From Oscillibacter sp. (GTDB lineage: Bacteria; Bacillota; Clostridia; Oscillospirales; Oscillospiraceae): DNA of 47,324 nucleotides. The notes under the pieces were generated by a model that was given only the letters and a program-made list of their open reading frames with translations, did not search any database and was not told the origin of the DNA. The stretch spans positions 1-47,324 of the forward strand of contig JAAVZX010000018.1 in NCBI GenBank assembly GCA_022791875.1, written 5' to 3'. Every line of letters begins with the position of its first letter. Within the stretch, counting starts at the first letter, position 1. The translations under genes were made by a program, and so were the position numbers. Shown in pieces: positions 14,914-23,628 of the stretch.

Positions 14914-15114
14914 ATGAATAATGATATAATTTTTCTTCAAAACAGTTGTCTAATGGCGTATATGGAAAAGCATAAATTAGATACTTTTAGTGCATCTAAA
15001 GTGTTTCAGGCGTATAACATATTTGGGTATATACGAGAGCATTTTGAGTACCTGCACTTAATGGGGGTAGAGTATATAGTACAACACTTGGATAGCATAA
15101 TAGGAGAAAAATAA
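14914..15114 (+). CDS. DUF3791 domain protein (orphan, AT-rich)
   Basis: Encodes 66 residues. FLQNSCLMAYMEKHKLDTFS, ASKVFQAYNIFGYIREHFEY and MGVEYIVQHLDSIIGEK match the DUF3791 pattern (short helical proteins ending in a YIV..(I/L)D motif). Such genes often occur beside DUF3990 or related toxin-like genes; none is present here. Base composition is much more AT-rich than the neighbours, suggesting acquisition. GAGGAG lies upstream of the ATG. Function is unknown; a relict antitoxin-like partner is possible. Confidence 0.8.
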   Translation: MNNDIIFLQNSCLMAYMEKHKLDTFSASKVFQAYNIFGYIREHFEYLHLMGVEYIVQHLDSIIGEK

Positions 15115-15171
15115 GGTGTTAAGTACATTATGTGATTATAGATAAGATAAATGTATAAAGGAGAAAAAACT

Positions 15172-15618
15172 ATGGATCGCTGTGCAATTGCTTACAAGCT
15201 CCACCACGAGGGCTATAACTGTGCCCAGGCCGTGGTCGGCGCGTTTGAGGACCGGATCGGACTGCCCCAGGGGGCCGTGCTCACCGCCGCAGGCGGCTTC
15301 GGCGGCGGGCTGGGCGGAAGCCACGAGGAAATGTGCGGCGCGGTCAGCGGCGGCGTCATGGCCCTGAGCCTCCTGGCCCCCTACACCGGTGAACGTGCCG
15401 AGGTCAAGCGCCGGGTCTACGCCCTCTGCAAGGATTTCCGCCGGCGCTTCGCCGCCGTCTTCGGCGTGACCCGCTGCGGCGACCTCCTGGCCGCCCGCCC
15501 CGGCGTCACGGACAAGACCCCCGCCGCACAGCGCCTGGGGCTGGACAAGCACTGCGACATTCTGATTGTCACGGCGGTGGAGCTGGTGGAGGCCATGCTG
15601 GAGGAAATCGCCCCCTGA
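15172..15618 (+). CDS. C_GCAxxG_C_C family protein
   Basis: Encodes 148 residues, from ATG 15172 with AAGGAG eight bases upstream. The family has spaced Cys residues presumed to bind a redox cofactor or metal. Here they are YNCAQAV near residue 16, GGFGGGLGGSHEEMCGAVSG (Cys near 57, the GCAxxG-like turn), CKDF near 86, TRCGDLL near 103, and HCDILI. Such proteins are common in anaerobes, sometimes beside oxidoreductases. Here it stands between an AT-rich island and dnaE. No partner suggests a substrate. Confidence 0.88.
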   Translation: MDRCAIAYKLHHEGYNCAQAVVGAFEDRIGLPQGAVLTAAGGFGGGLGGSHEEMCGAVSGGVMALSLLAPYTGERAEVKRRVYALCKDFRRRFAAVFGVTRCGDLLAARPGVTDKTPAAQRLGLDKHCDILIVTAVELVEAMLEEIAP

Positions 15619-15662
15619 TTCCGCCCCGTCCCACACGAGACAAATAGACTGGAGGCTTCAAC

Positions 15663-18600
15663 ATGTCCTTTGTCCACCTGCACGTCCACACCGAGTACAG
15701 CCTCCTGGACGGCGCCTGCCGCATCCGGGACCTCCCCCGCATCGTGAAGGACCTGGGCCAGACCGCCTGCGCCATCACCGACCACGGCGTCATGTACGGC
15801 GCCGTGGAGTTCTACCGCGCCTGCAAGGACGCGGGCGTCAAGCCCATCATCGGCTGCGAGGTCTACGTCACCCCCCAGGGCCGCTCCCGCACCGACAAAA
15901 TCCACGAGTTCGACTCCGAGAGCCGCCACCTGGTCCTTCTCTGCGAGAACGAGGAGGGCTACCACAACCTCTCCTACCTGGTTTCCATGGCCTGGGTGGA
16001 GGGCTTCTACATCCGTCCCCGGATCGACCTGGAACTTCTGCGGGAGCACAGCGGCGGACTGATTGCCCTCTCCGCCTGTTTGGCGGGCGAGATTCCCCGC
16101 CGCCTGCGGAACGGGGAGTACGACAACGCCAAGGCCTACGCCCTGGAGCTGTCGGAAATCTTCGGCCCGGACCGCTTTTACCTGGAGCTCCAGGACCACG
16201 GCATCCGGGATCAGGCCGTGGTGAACCAGGGCATTCTCCGCCTCCACCAGGAGACGGGCCTCCCCATGGTGTGCACCAATGACGCACACTACCTCCGCAA
16301 GGAGGACGCCGAGGCCCACGACGTTCTCCTCTGCATCCAGACCGGGAAGACCCTGGACGACGAGAACCGGATGCGCTACGAGCCCCGCAATTTTTATCTG
16401 CGCAGCGAAGCGGAGATGTCGGCCCTTTTCCAGGGCTACGAAGACGCGCTGGAGAACACGGTCAAAATTGCGGAGCGCTGCAACATGGACTTCACCTTCG
16501 GCAAGTACCACCTGCCGGAATTCCCTCTGCCCCCAGGCTTTGACAGCTTCACCTATCTGAAAAAGCTCTGCGACGAGGGCTACCGCGAACGCTACGGAGA
16601 CAACGATTCCCACCGTGACCAGCTTGCCTACGAGCAGAACATGATCGAGAAAATGGGCTTCACAGACTACTTCCTGATCGTCTCCGACTTCGTGACCTAC
16701 GCCAAGAGCGTAGGCATTCCAGTCGGCCCCGGACGGGGCAGCGCGGCTGGTTCCATCGTCAGCTACTGTCTCCACATCACGGACATCGACCCCGTCAAGT
16801 ACAGCCTCTACTTCGAGCGCTTCCTGAACCCGGAGCGGGTCAGTATGCCCGATATCGACATGGACTTCGGCGACACCCGCCGCGGCGAGGTCATCGAATA
16901 CGTCCGCCGCAAGTACGGAAACGACCGGGTTGCCCAGATTGTCACCTTCGGCACCATGGCGGCCCGGGCGGTGATCCGGGACGTGGGCCGGGTCATGGGC
17001 GTCCCCTACGCGGACGTGGACGCCATTGCCAAGCAGATTCCCCTCCGGGACGGAAACAAGGCCATCACCCTGGACCGCGCCCTGGTCCTCTCCAAGCCTC
17101 TCCGGGACCTCTACGAGGGCGACGCCTCCGTCCGCCGCCTGGTGGACACCGCCAAGATGCTGGAGGGGATGCCCCGCAACGCCTCCACCCACGCCGCCGG
17201 TGTGGTCATTACGAAAAATCCCGTCTACGAATACGTCCCCCTCTCGAAAAACGACGACATCGTCGTCTGCCAGTACGAGAAGGACACCCTGGAAAAGCTG
17301 GGCCTCCTGAAGATGGACTTCCTGGCCCTGCGGAACCTGACGGTTCTGGAGGACGCGGTGCAGCTCCTTCGGGAGCGCCAGCCGGACTTCCGCCTGGAGG
17401 ACATTCCCGACGACGACCCGGAGACCTACGAAATGCTCTCCGCCGGAAAGACCTCCGGCGTCTTCCAAATGGAGTCCACGGGCATGACCGGCGTGTGCAT
17501 CGGCCTCCGGCCCAGGAACGTGGAGGACATCACCGCCATCATTGCCCTCTACCGTCCCGGACCCATGGACTCCATTCCCCAGTTCCTGGAGTGCGCCCGG
17601 GACCCGAAGAAGGTCACCTACGACCACCCCCTTCTGGAGCCGATTCTCTCCATCACCTACGGCTGCATCGTCTACCAGGAGCAGGTGATTCAGATTTTCC
17701 AGACGCTGGCAGGCTACTCCCTGGGCCAGGCCGACATGGTGCGCCGCGCCATGAGCAAGAAGAAGGTGGCGGACATCGAGAAGGAGCGGGGCGCGTTCCT
17801 CCACGGCGACGCCGCCCGGAACATCCCCGGCTGTGTCGCCAACGGCATCCCGGAGGCCGTGGCCCAGAGGGTCTACGATAAAATCTACGACTTCGCCGAG
17901 TACGCCTTCAACAAGGCCCACGCCGTCTCCTACGCCGTAGTGGCCTACCAGACGGCCTACTTCAAGTGCCACTATACCCGGGAGTACATGGCGGCGCTGC
18001 TCACCTCCGTCCTGGGCAGCTCCGACAAAATCGCGGGCTACATCAACGAGTGCAAGGAGTGCGGCATTGCCCTTCTCCCGCCGGACATCAACCGTTCCAC
18101 GGACTCCTTCACCGTCGAGGAGGGCGGCATCCGCTTCGGCTTAGTCGCCATCAAGAACATCGGCCGCGCCTTCATCCAGGCCGCTGTCCGCGAACGGGAG
18201 ACAAACGGGCCCTTCACCTCCCTCCAGGACTTTTGCCGCCGCATGGCGGGCGGGGACGTCAACAAGCGGGCCCTGGAGAACCTGATCCGCTCCGGAGCCT
18301 TCGACTCCACCGGGGCCCGGCGCTCCCAGCTGATCCGGGTTTACGAGCGGGTCCTGGACGCCGCCTCCGCCCGGCAGCGCCAGAACCTGGACGGCCAGAT
18401 CGACTTCTTCTCCATGAGCACCCCCTCCGGACCGCCCCCTATGACGGACCAGGCCCTGCCGGACATCCCCGAGTTCTCCCCCCAGGAGATGATGGCCATG
18501 GAGAAGGAGACCACGGGCCTCTACCTCTCCGGACACCCCATGGACGCGTACCGCGACACTATCCGCAGGCTTCGGGCGCCCTCCATCGGTTCCATCCTGG

Positions 18601-19163
18601 CCGACCTCTCCCAGGAGAACGGACCCACCGCTTTTTCCGACGGCCAGTTCCTTACGTTGGCGGGCGTCGTCACCTCCAGCAAGACCAAGACCACACGCAA
18701 CAACTCCCTCATGGCCTACGTGGTCCTGGAGGACGACACCGCTTCCATTGAAATGCTCTGTTTCAGCAGGGTCCTGGACGTCTGCGGCTCCTACCTCCGC
18801 GAGGGCCAAGCCGTGGTCGTGAAGGGAAAGCTCTCCCTCCGGGACGAGAAGCCACCCCAGCTGATGTGCGACTCCGCCTATCCTCTGGAGTCGGCGAACG
18901 GCGTTCCTGCGCCGCCGCCTCCCCCTTCGGCCAAGCAGGGGAAGGTGCTCAGCGGGGAGACGCTTTTCCTGAAATTCCCCAGTATGGACGATCCGGCTGT
19001 GAAGCATATGAAGCTGGTTTTTACCATGTTTCCGGGGCCGACTCAGGTGAAAATGGTTATGGCGGATACACGGAAGGTTTATGGGACTCATGTGCTGCTT
19101 CACAGGGCTTTGGTCGCGGAGGCGAAGGAGGTTTTGGGAGATGAAAATGTGGTGGTTCAGTAG
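15663..19163 (+). CDS. dnaE: DNA polymerase III alpha subunit, DnaE type
   Basis: Replicative or lagging-strand polymerase subunit; Firmicutes also carry PolC. Encodes 1166 residues. The PHP domain starts FVHLHVHTEYSLLDGACRIR. The palm has GPGRGSAAGSIVSYCL near 355 and catalytic aspartates in MPDIDMDFGDTRRG near 396-402, with the third in KMDFLALRNL near 550. Downstream are the fingers and the tandem HhH region (KAHAVSYAVVAYQTAYFKCH). The OB fold covers about 995-1080 (LAGVVTSSKTKTTRNN). GGAGG lies upstream of the ATG. Starts 44 bp after the C_GCAxxG_C_C gene. A strong terminator follows the stop codon. Confidence 0.97.
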   Translation: MSFVHLHVHTEYSLLDGACRIRDLPRIVKDLGQTACAITDHGVMYGAVEFYRACKDAGVKPIIGCEVYVTPQGRSRTDKIHEFDSESRHLVLLCENEEGYHNLSYLVSMAWVEGFYIRPRIDLELLREHSGGLIALSACLAGEIPRRLRNGEYDNAKAYALELSEIFGPDRFYLELQDHGIRDQAVVNQGILRLHQETGLPMVCTNDAHYLRKEDAEAHDVLLCIQTGKTLDDENRMRYEPRNFYLRSEAEMSALFQGYEDALENTVKIAERCNMDFTFGKYHLPEFPLPPGFDSFTYLKKLCDEGYRERYGDNDSHRDQLAYEQNMIEKMGFTDYFLIVSDFVTYAKSVGIPVGPGRGSAAGSIVSYCLHITDIDPVKYSLYFERFLNPERVSMPDIDMDFGDTRRGEVIEYVRRKYGNDRVAQIVTFGTMAARAVIRDVGRVMGVPYADVDAIAKQIPLRDGNKAITLDRALVLSKPLRDLYEGDASVRRLVDTAKMLEGMPRNASTHAAGVVITKNPVYEYVPLSKNDDIVVCQYEKDTLEKLGLLKMDFLALRNLTVLEDAVQLLRERQPDFRLEDIPDDDPETYEMLSAGKTSGVFQMESTGMTGVCIGLRPRNVEDITAIIALYRPGPMDSIPQFLECARDPKKVTYDHPLLEPILSITYGCIVYQEQVIQIFQTLAGYSLGQADMVRRAMSKKKVADIEKERGAFLHGDAARNIPGCVANGIPEAVAQRVYDKIYDFAEYAFNKAHAVSYAVVAYQTAYFKCHYTREYMAALLTSVLGSSDKIAGYINECKECGIALLPPDINRSTDSFTVEEGGIRFGLVAIKNIGRAFIQAAVRERETNGPFTSLQDFCRRMAGGDVNKRALENLIRSGAFDSTGARRSQLIRVYERVLDAASARQRQNLDGQIDFFSMSTPSGPPPMTDQALPDIPEFSPQEMMAMEKETTGLYLSGHPMDAYRDTIRRLRAPSIGSILADLSQENGPTAFSDGQFLTLAGVVTSSKTKTTRNNSLMAYVVLEDDTASIEMLCFSRVLDVCGSYLREGQAVVVKGKLSLRDEKPPQLMCDSAYPLESANGVPAPPPPPSAKQGKVLSGETLFLKFPSMDDPAVKHMKLVFTMFPGPTQVKMVMADTRKVYGTHVLLHRALVAEAKEVLGDENVVVQ

Positions 19164-19190
19164 GTGCCTTGGTTGATTATGGTGCGCAGT

Positions 19191-19230
19191 AAGCCGGAGG
19201 GAAGCATCGAGCTTCCCTCCGGCTTTCCCA
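19191..19230. terminator. Terminator between dnaE and gpsA
   Basis: A 15-bp stem, AAGCCGGAGGGAAGC (19191-19205) with GCTTCCCTCCGGCTT (19211-19225), loop ATCGA. It can serve both converging genes. A short family A hairpin and a CCGCCCTTT/AAAGGGCGG hairpin follow at 19227-19269. Confidence 0.85.
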
Positions 19231-19269
19231 GGGCTTTGCCCTGGACCCACCGCCCTTTGAAAAGGGCGG
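19227..19269. repeat. Partial family A repeat (copy A6) with a second hairpin
   Basis: CCCAGGGCTTTGCCCTGGACCC is the basic family A hairpin with a shorter arm. CCGCCCTTTGAAAAGGGCGG follows. Both are in the short gap between dnaE and gpsA. Confidence 0.7.
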
Positions 19270-19292
19270 CCCTAAACTTTATCTTTCCCTCA

Positions 19293-20297
19293 CTACAGCC
19301 ATTCCCGCTCCAGCAGCTCGTCCTTTTTAGCGCGCCCCATCAGCTCAGGCACCGCCTCCCGGACAGCTTTCCCGTGGTACAGGATTTCATAAGCGCAGCG
19401 GCAGATCGGCATCTCGATCCCCTCCCGCTCCGCCAGCTGATGCACGCTCTCCGCCGCGTAGTACCCTTCCACCACGGCCCCCACTTCTTCCATAGCCTCC
19501 TGCGGGCTCTTCCCCTGCCCGATCAGGATGCCGGCCCGGTTGTTCCGGGAGTGCATGGACGTACAGGTGACAATCAGGTCCCCCATCCCCGCCAGGCCCC
19601 CGAAGGTCCGCCGGGTCCCCCCAAGCTGCTCCCCCAGGCGGGTCAGCTCCGCCATGGCCCGGGTCATCAGCAGCGCCTTGGTATTGTCCTGGAACCCCAG
19701 CCCCGTGCAGATGCCGCAGCTCAAAGCCACCACGTTTTTCAGCGCCGCCGCCAGCTCCACGCCGATGATGTCGTAGCTGGTGTACACACGGAAGGAGTCG
19801 TTCATAAAGGCGTCCTGGACGAAGCGGGCCGCGTCCCGGTCCGGACACGCCGCCACGCAGCCGGTGGGGAGCCGAAGCCCCACTTCCTCTGCGTGGGAAG
19901 GGCCGGAAAGGGAGACGACTTTACACACATTCCGGGCCGTTTCCTGCAAAATCTGGCTCATGCGCAGGTTCGTGTCCCGCTCGATGCCCTTGGAGACGGT
20001 CACAAGTACGGACTCCGGCGTCAGGTATGGCGCGGCCTTTTTTCCCGTCTCCCGCACCGCGAAGGACGGCGCGGCGGACACCACCAGCGCCGCGCCTTTC
20101 AGGCAGTCCAGGTCCCCGGTGATCCCCAGGGCCTCCGGCAGGGGGACGCCTTTCAAAAGGGGGTTCTCCCGCGTCCGGGCCATGGCCTCCGCCTTTGCGG
20201 GATTGTGGGACCAGAGGGTCACATCGTGTCCGTTGTCGCAGAGCACCAGGGCCAGAGCCGTGCCCCAGCCCCCACTGCCTAATACCACCGCTTTCAT
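19293..20297 (-). CDS. gpsA: Glycerol-3-phosphate dehydrogenase [NAD(P)+]
   Basis: Makes sn-glycerol 3-phosphate from dihydroxyacetone phosphate for phospholipid synthesis. Encodes 334 residues. The Rossmann loop is VVLGSGGWGTALALVL near 4-19. VTVSKGIERDT and LSGPSHAEEV lie mid-protein. The catalytic Lys is in AAALKNVVALSCGICTGLGF, and GLAGMGDLIVTCTSMHSRNN is the family signature. Its ATG overlaps the plsY stop (ATGA), so GpsA is made together with the acyltransferase that consumes its product. It is the last gene of the der-orf113-plsY-gpsA operon. Confidence 0.97.
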   Translation of the reverse strand: MKAVVLGSGGWGTALALVLCDNGHDVTLWSHNPAKAEAMARTRENPLLKGVPLPEALGITGDLDCLKGAALVVSAAPSFAVRETGKKAAPYLTPESVLVTVSKGIERDTNLRMSQILQETARNVCKVVSLSGPSHAEEVGLRLPTGCVAACPDRDAARFVQDAFMNDSFRVYTSYDIIGVELAAALKNVVALSCGICTGLGFQDNTKALLMTRAMAELTRLGEQLGGTRRTFGGLAGMGDLIVTCTSMHSRNNRAGILIGQGKSPQEAMEEVGAVVEGYYAAESVHQLAEREGIEMPICRCAYEILYHGKAVREAVPELMGRAKKDELLEREWL

Positions 20298-20995
20298 GGC
20301 TTTTCCTCCTTTTTATGGTGCAGGCTGAATTTATTCTCATTCCCCTGCAAGAGCCGCCTGATGTTGGCCCGGTGCTTCCAGACCACCAGACCGCCGCAGA
20401 GGAACGCCAGGATGATGATGCTCCGATCCGGCTCCGCCGTGCCGGGGTGGAAGATCCAGGTAGCGAAGGGGAAGCTGGCCCCCGCCCACACGGAGCCCAG
20501 GGACACGTAGCGGGTCAGCACCACCAGGACCAGGAAGCCCCCCCAGACCACCAGAGCCACACGCCAGTCCACCATCAGCGCGATGGTCCCGCCGGACAGG
20601 ATGCCCTTCCCGCCCTTGAACCCGAACATACACGGGAACATGTGCCCCAGCAGGCAGAACAGGGCGGACCAGTATTGAAACAGTACGGCCATATGGGCCG
20701 GGTCCGGCTGTACGGCGTTCATTCCGAAACCGGGCTGATAGTACCGGGACAGCCACGCGCCGATCAGTAGCGCCGCCACGGCTTTCAGCACATCGCAGAG
20801 AATGACCACCAGCGTCAGGAACCCGCCGAAGGTCCGGTAGAAATTGGTCAGACCCGCGTTGCCGCTCCCGTGGTTCCGCACGTCGTCCCGAAGGATGTAC
20901 TTTGACACGATCACCGCCCCGTTGAAGCACCCACAGAAATAGGCGATCACCGCCGCGATAATGAACTGCATATGCTGTAACACAAACATCAGCAT
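20294..20995 (-). CDS. plsY: Acyl-phosphate:glycerol-3-phosphate acyltransferase PlsY
   Basis: Integral membrane enzyme that acylates position 1 of glycerol 3-phosphate. Encodes 233 residues with about six hydrophobic helices. The three family motifs are visible: YFCGCFNGAVIVSKY near 19, HGSGNAGLTNFYRTFGG near 42, and GHMFPCMFGFKGGKGILSGG near 117. It is a little longer than usual (about 200) because of a loop around residues 80-95 and a charged C-terminal tail. The stop overlaps the gpsA start; the upstream gene ends 2 bp before its ATG. Confidence 0.95.
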   Translation of the reverse strand: MLMFVLQHMQFIIAAVIAYFCGCFNGAVIVSKYILRDDVRNHGSGNAGLTNFYRTFGGFLTLVVILCDVLKAVAALLIGAWLSRYYQPGFGMNAVQPDPAHMAVLFQYWSALFCLLGHMFPCMFGFKGGKGILSGGTIALMVDWRVALVVWGGFLVLVVLTRYVSLGSVWAGASFPFATWIFHPGTAEPDRSIIILAFLCGGLVVWKHRANIRRLLQGNENKFSLHHKKEEKP

Positions 20996-20997
20996 TG

Positions 20998-21339
20998 TTA
21001 ACTTCCCCTTCGTTTCTTACGTAGAATAGCGGACAGCACCCGCGCCAAGAGGTACGCCCCCAGCGCCAGCCCCCCGCCCCAGGCCGTTCCCTCTGAAATC
21101 TTCAGAATCCACCAGCCGTTCACGCACCCCGCAAGCACGCTCAGCGCCAACGCCCCCAGGTCCCACAGCCCCGCCGCCAGGGTCCGGTGCTGGTCCCTCC
21201 CCGTCAGGCGGGACAGGACCACACCGCCGTGAAACCACCCCAGCAGGCCGGACGCCGCCATAGCGGGAGCCATGCTCAAAAAGAACCACACCCGGCTCAG
21301 AACAATCAGAGAAACGACCACCCACTCCAGCACATTCAT
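20998..21339 (-). CDS. Small membrane protein in the der-plsY operon
   Basis: Encodes 113 residues with probably three hydrophobic segments: VVVSLIVLSRVWFFLSMAPA, LGALALSVLAGCVNGWWIL and LALGAYLLARVLSAIL. The C-terminus is basic (RKKRRGS). It sits 4 bp after der and 2 bp before plsY, so it is translated with them. No family is recognised. Position suggests an accessory role in membrane or phospholipid metabolism, but this is only contextual. Confidence 0.78.
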   Translation of the reverse strand: MNVLEWVVVSLIVLSRVWFFLSMAPAMAASGLLGWFHGGVVLSRLTGRDQHRTLAAGLWDLGALALSVLAGCVNGWWILKISEGTAWGGGLALGAYLLARVLSAILRKKRRGS

Positions 21340-21343
21340 GCGC

Positions 21344-22672
21344 TCACGGCTCCTTGTCCCCCTTCTGCCGGATGGAGATACGGATCGGCGTCCCCTCCAG
21401 GCCGAAGGTGCTGCGGATACAGTTCTCCAGGTAGCGCTGGTAGGAGAAGTGGAACAGGCGCGCGTCGTTGCAGAAAATCACGTAATGGGGGGGCTTGATC
21501 CCCACCTGGGTCATATAGTAGATTTTCAGGCGGCGACCCTTGTCCGTAGGCGGCTGGACCCGGATCTGGGCGTCGGAGAGCACGTCGTTGAGCATCCCGG
21601 TGGTAATGCGTGTGCTGGCCTGGTTGGACACGTAGTCGATCAGCTCAAAAAGCCGGTTCACCCGCTGCCCCGTCAGGGCGGAGATGAACAGCACCGGCGC
21701 GTAGGTCATGAAGGACAGGTCCCGCCGCACGTCTTCACGCATCCGGTCCATGGTCTTCCCGTCCTTCTCCACCAGGTCCCACTTGTTGACCACGATGATG
21801 CTGGCCTTCCCGGCCTCGTGGGCCATGCCGGCCACTTTGGTGTCCTGCTCCGTGACCCCCTCCGTGGCGTCGATCACGATCAGGCACACGTCCGCCCGCT
21901 CGATGGCCATAGCGGCCCGCAGGGCGCTGTAGCGCTCGATGTTTTCCTCCACACGCGACTTCTTACGCAGGCCCGCCGTGTCGATGAACACGAAACTGCC
22001 CTGTTCATTCTCGAAGCGGGAGTCGATAGCGTCCCGGGTAGTCCCCGCCACATCGGAGACAATCACCCGTTCCTCGCCAAGAATCCTGTTGACCAGAGAC
22101 GACTTCCCGGCGTTCGGCTTCCCGATGACAGCCACGTGAATGGCGTCGTCCTTCTCCTCCTCGTCCTCCACAGGCGGGAAATGCTCGATACAGGCGTCCA
22201 GCAAGTCCCCGGTCCCGTGTCCATGGACGGCGGACACCGCAATAGGGTCCCCCATCCCCAGGTTATAGAACTCGTAGAAGTCCGCAGGCGGCTCCCCGGT
22301 AGAGTCCATCTTATTCACCGCCAGCACGACCGGCTTCCCGCTCCGCAGGAGCATACTGGCGACCTCCTGGTCCGAGGCCGTCAGCCCCGTCCGGATATCC
22401 GTCAGAAACACGATCACGGTAGCCGTGTCGATAGCGATCTGCGCCTGTTCCCGCATAAACTCCAGAATCTGACTATCCGCCCGCGGCTCAATCCCCCCGG
22501 TATCCACCAGCGTAAACGCCCGCCCATTCCAATCAGACTCCCCATAAATACGGTCCCGCGTCACCCCAGGCGTATCCTCCACAATCGACAGCCGCTTCCC
22601 AATCAACTTATTAAACAGCATAGACTTCCCCACATTGGGCCGTCCCACAATCGCAATAATAGGCTTTGCCAT
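21344..22672 (-). CDS. der: Ribosome biogenesis GTPase Der (EngA)
   Basis: Essential double GTPase for 50S subunit maturation. Encodes 442 residues. The first G domain begins AKPIIAIVGRPNVGKSMLFN (G1), DTPGVTRDRIYGE and DTGGIEP. The second has VIGKPNAGKSSLVN near 180 and DVAGTTRDAIDSRF, DTAGLRKKSRVEE and NKWDLVEKDG. A KH-like domain closes the protein (IRVQPPTDKGRRLKIYYMTQ). The ATG at 22670-22672 has GGAGGG upstream and a clear promoter at 22700-22728. It leads a four-gene operon with plsY and gpsA. Confidence 0.97.
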   Translation of the reverse strand: MAKPIIAIVGRPNVGKSMLFNKLIGKRLSIVEDTPGVTRDRIYGESDWNGRAFTLVDTGGIEPRADSQILEFMREQAQIAIDTATVIVFLTDIRTGLTASDQEVASMLLRSGKPVVLAVNKMDSTGEPPADFYEFYNLGMGDPIAVSAVHGHGTGDLLDACIEHFPPVEDEEEKDDAIHVAVIGKPNAGKSSLVNRILGEERVIVSDVAGTTRDAIDSRFENEQGSFVFIDTAGLRKKSRVEENIERYSALRAAMAIERADVCLIVIDATEGVTEQDTKVAGMAHEAGKASIIVVNKWDLVEKDGKTMDRMREDVRRDLSFMTYAPVLFISALTGQRVNRLFELIDYVSNQASTRITTGMLNDVLSDAQIRVQPPTDKGRRLKIYYMTQVGIKPPHYVIFCNDARLFHFSYQRYLENCIRSTFGLEGTPIRISIRQKGDKEP

Positions 22673-22699
22673 AAAAAATACCCTCCATTCTCACTCGCT

Positions 22700-22728
22700 A
22701 TTATAACCAAGAACCCCCCAATGCGCAA
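22700..22728 (-). promoter_or_regulatory. Promoter of the der-plsY-gpsA operon
   Basis: Minus strand TTGCGC (22723-22728), 17 bp, TATAAT (22700-22705), about 28 bp before the der start. Confidence 0.82.
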
Positions 22729-22756
22729 GGAAAATCTTTCCCTCCGTGGTGCTTGC

Positions 22757-22869
22757 CTACGGAGGACGAGGGACGGGGGACGGGGGACGGGGGGCCTCCG
22801 GCGGCCAGAGGGCTTTGCCCTCTGGACTCCCGCCAGGGAGGCGTGCGCCTCCCTGGACCCTGGCAGATC
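22757..22869 (+). repeat. Hairpin repeat family A, copy A7
   Basis: Head with three GGGACGGG-like units, then GGCCTCCGGCGG, hairpins CCAGAGGGCTTTGCCCTCTGG and CCAGGGAGGCGTGCGCCTCCCTGG, tail CCCTGGCAGATC and a T run. It lies between the der promoter and the terminator of the ABC operon. Confidence 0.87.
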
Positions 22870-22933
22870 AGTCTTTTTTTGTTGGATTCTGCTTTTTGTT
22901 GGCTTTATCTCTTTTTTCTGCCCTGGGCATAGT

Positions 22934-22973
22934 AAAAACGGGGGATTTCCTATGATGAAAATCCTCCGTTTTT
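22934..22973 (-). terminator. Terminator of the GntR/ABC operon
   Basis: Imperfect stem AAAAACGGAGGATTTT paired with AAATCCCCCGTTTTT, with a T run on the minus strand, 14 bp after the permease stop codon. Confidence 0.8.
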
Positions 22974-22986
22974 ATATGTGCTGTCC

Positions 22987-23628
22987 TTATTTTCTGCGGC
23001 AGTAGCCCACTGTGCTCACTGCCAGCGATATCGCAAACAGGGCCGCAACTGACAGGAAAATCAGGGGAATCCAGGCGTGGCCTGTCAGCGGAATCATCAG
23101 ATCGGGGACGGCCCACTTTCCGTCCTCGAAATTCTTCACGAAGAAAAACAGCGGGAAAATCAGCGCAATGCTGGTATACTGGGACGCCTGGAAGCCAAAC
23201 CAGTAGTAAAACGGCAGGCTCAGCGCCGTCCACGACAGCGGAATCGCCAGCGACAGAAACACCGACAGCCCCAGCGCATCCGGAAGAAACGTCCGGTACG
23301 CCGCGAAGGTCGCCAGGTTCAGCACAACGCTCAGCAGCAGGCTCACCATCACCGTCAGCAGCACCGCCGCGTACTTCCCCGCAACCACCTGCCCGCATTT
23401 TACCGGCAGTGTCCGCTGGTACTTCCCCCACTCCACCTTCTCCTCCTTCTCATACACCACCACATTCTGGCACCCCACCAGCATCGCCGCCATGATGGAC
23501 GCCAGCATCCCCCCGTAAACGTTCTGATTCCAAATCAGAATCCCCAGCGCCGCCGCGGCAATCAAAAACATCCGAATATCCAGGCTCCTGAAAAACAGGC
23601 ACATATCCTTATAAATTATTCCTCGCAT
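22987..23628 (-). CDS. ABC-2 type transporter permease
   Basis: Encodes 213 residues with six predicted membrane helices, including MFLIAAAALGILIW, ASIMAAMLVGCQNVV, AAVLLTVMVSLLLSVVLNLA and IPLIFLSVAALFAISLAV. VYEKEEKVEWGKYQRTLPVK after helix 2 is the cytoplasmic coupling segment typical of the ABC2_membrane_5 (YtrC/D-like) family. Its start overlaps the ATPase gene by 13 bp. With the GntR gene upstream this is a YtrA-type export operon; in Firmicutes such operons often respond to cell-wall antibiotics. The substrate is unknown. Confidence 0.9.
   Translation of the reverse strand: MRGIIYKDMCLFFRSLDIRMFLIAAAALGILIWNQNVYGGMLASIMAAMLVGCQNVVVYEKEEKVEWGKYQRTLPVKCGQVVAGKYAAVLLTVMVSLLLSVVLNLATFAAYRTFLPDALGLSVFLSLAIPLSWTALSLPFYYWFGFQASQYTSIALIFPLFFFVKNFEDGKWAVPDLMIPLTGHAWIPLIFLSVAALFAISLAVSTVGYCRRK

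Noticed and set aside
15417..17972. Open frame of 851 codons opposite dnaE
   Set aside because: The opposite strand encodes a clear DnaE with all catalytic motifs. The long antisense frame follows from strong G/C bias at third positions, and its translation is Val/His/Asp/Gly-rich without domain features.
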